This document shows, in pieces, positions 5,088 to 5,102 of a stretch of 5,102 nt of DNA (its first letter is position 1; each line of letters begins with the position of its first letter). The position numbers and the translations under genes were made by a program. Under the pieces are notes generated by a model that did no database searches, was not told the DNA's origin, and saw only the letters and a list, made by a program, of their open reading frames with translations. Origin of the DNA: an uncultured Geobacteraceae bacterium (GTDB lineage: Bacteria > Desulfobacterota > Desulfuromonadia > Desulfuromonadales > Geopsychrobacteraceae); contig CALFFB010000005.1 in the NCBI GenBank assembly GCA_937958075.1, positions 1 through 5,102 on the forward strand, written 5' to 3'.

Positions 5088-5102
5088 TTCCGCCAGCAGA
5101 TC
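5076..5102 (-). CDS. Possible C-terminal end of an upstream gene (partial)
   Basis: The minus strand enters the window with an open frame reading DLLAEALN followed by TGA at 5078-5076. This looks like an ordinary helical protein end, and a hairpin with a T-rich tail covers the stop. Only eight codons are visible, so no function can be given, and the call depends on sequence beyond the edge. If real, this gene lies about 200 bases upstream of dinD on the same strand and is separated from it by the D/E palindrome pair. Confidence 0.35.
   Translation of the reverse strand, partial: DLLAEALN

Noticed and set aside
5049..5102. Plus-strand open frame starting ATGGTTGCT at the right edge
   Set aside because: There is no ribosome binding site upstream. 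The minus-strand reading with a stop codon inside a hairpin and a T-rich tail fits better.

Overview
The window is a bacterial accessory region of moderate GC. Nearly all coding is on the minus strand. The clearest gene is a dinD homologue (DNA damage-inducible protein D). The source looks like a Gram-negative bacterium, perhaps Pseudomonadota or Desulfobacterota. That guess rests on DinD, the strong Shine-Dalgarno sites and a family of intergenic palindromes of the form CTGG / ATYCCCGA / loop / TCGGGRAT / GAC. I cannot name the genus.

Layout, read along the minus strand from the right edge. (1) At 5076-5102 there is probably the last eight codons of an upstream gene, with a small hairpin over its stop. 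(2) At about 4879-5075 a non-coding stretch holds two REP-like palindromes in inverted orientation (4952-5037) and a perfect 12-bp palindrome (4930-4941) ahead of dinD. (3) dinD (4878-3997) overlaps an unrecognised 180-aa gene (4004-3462) by 8 nt. That gene is followed 6 nt later by an unrecognised long gene (from 3455). (4) The long gene's natural frame is lost at a CCCC run (1911-1908). It resumes in the -1 frame as a region with two CPCC-type cysteine-rich domains, ending at 856. I read the two parts as one protein of about 866 aa that is frameshifted by mutation, by sequence error or by programmed slippage. (5) At 504-855 lies a gene-free stretch with more REP-like palindromes, a 16-bp tandem repeat and a GC-rich foldable segment. 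(6) At 503-51 is an unrecognised 150-aa gene, ending in a hairpin terminator at the left edge.

The three genes from dinD to the CPCC protein have operon-like spacing and are bracketed on both sides by the same palindrome family. Their joint function is unknown. DinD in E. coli is SOS-induced and acts on RecA, so a damage-responsive cassette with two uncharacterised partners is a reasonable hypothesis. I see no canonical CTG-N10-CAG LexA box, no transposase, no CRISPR, no tRNA or rRNA and no recognisable nuclease, so calling it a defence system would go beyond the evidence.
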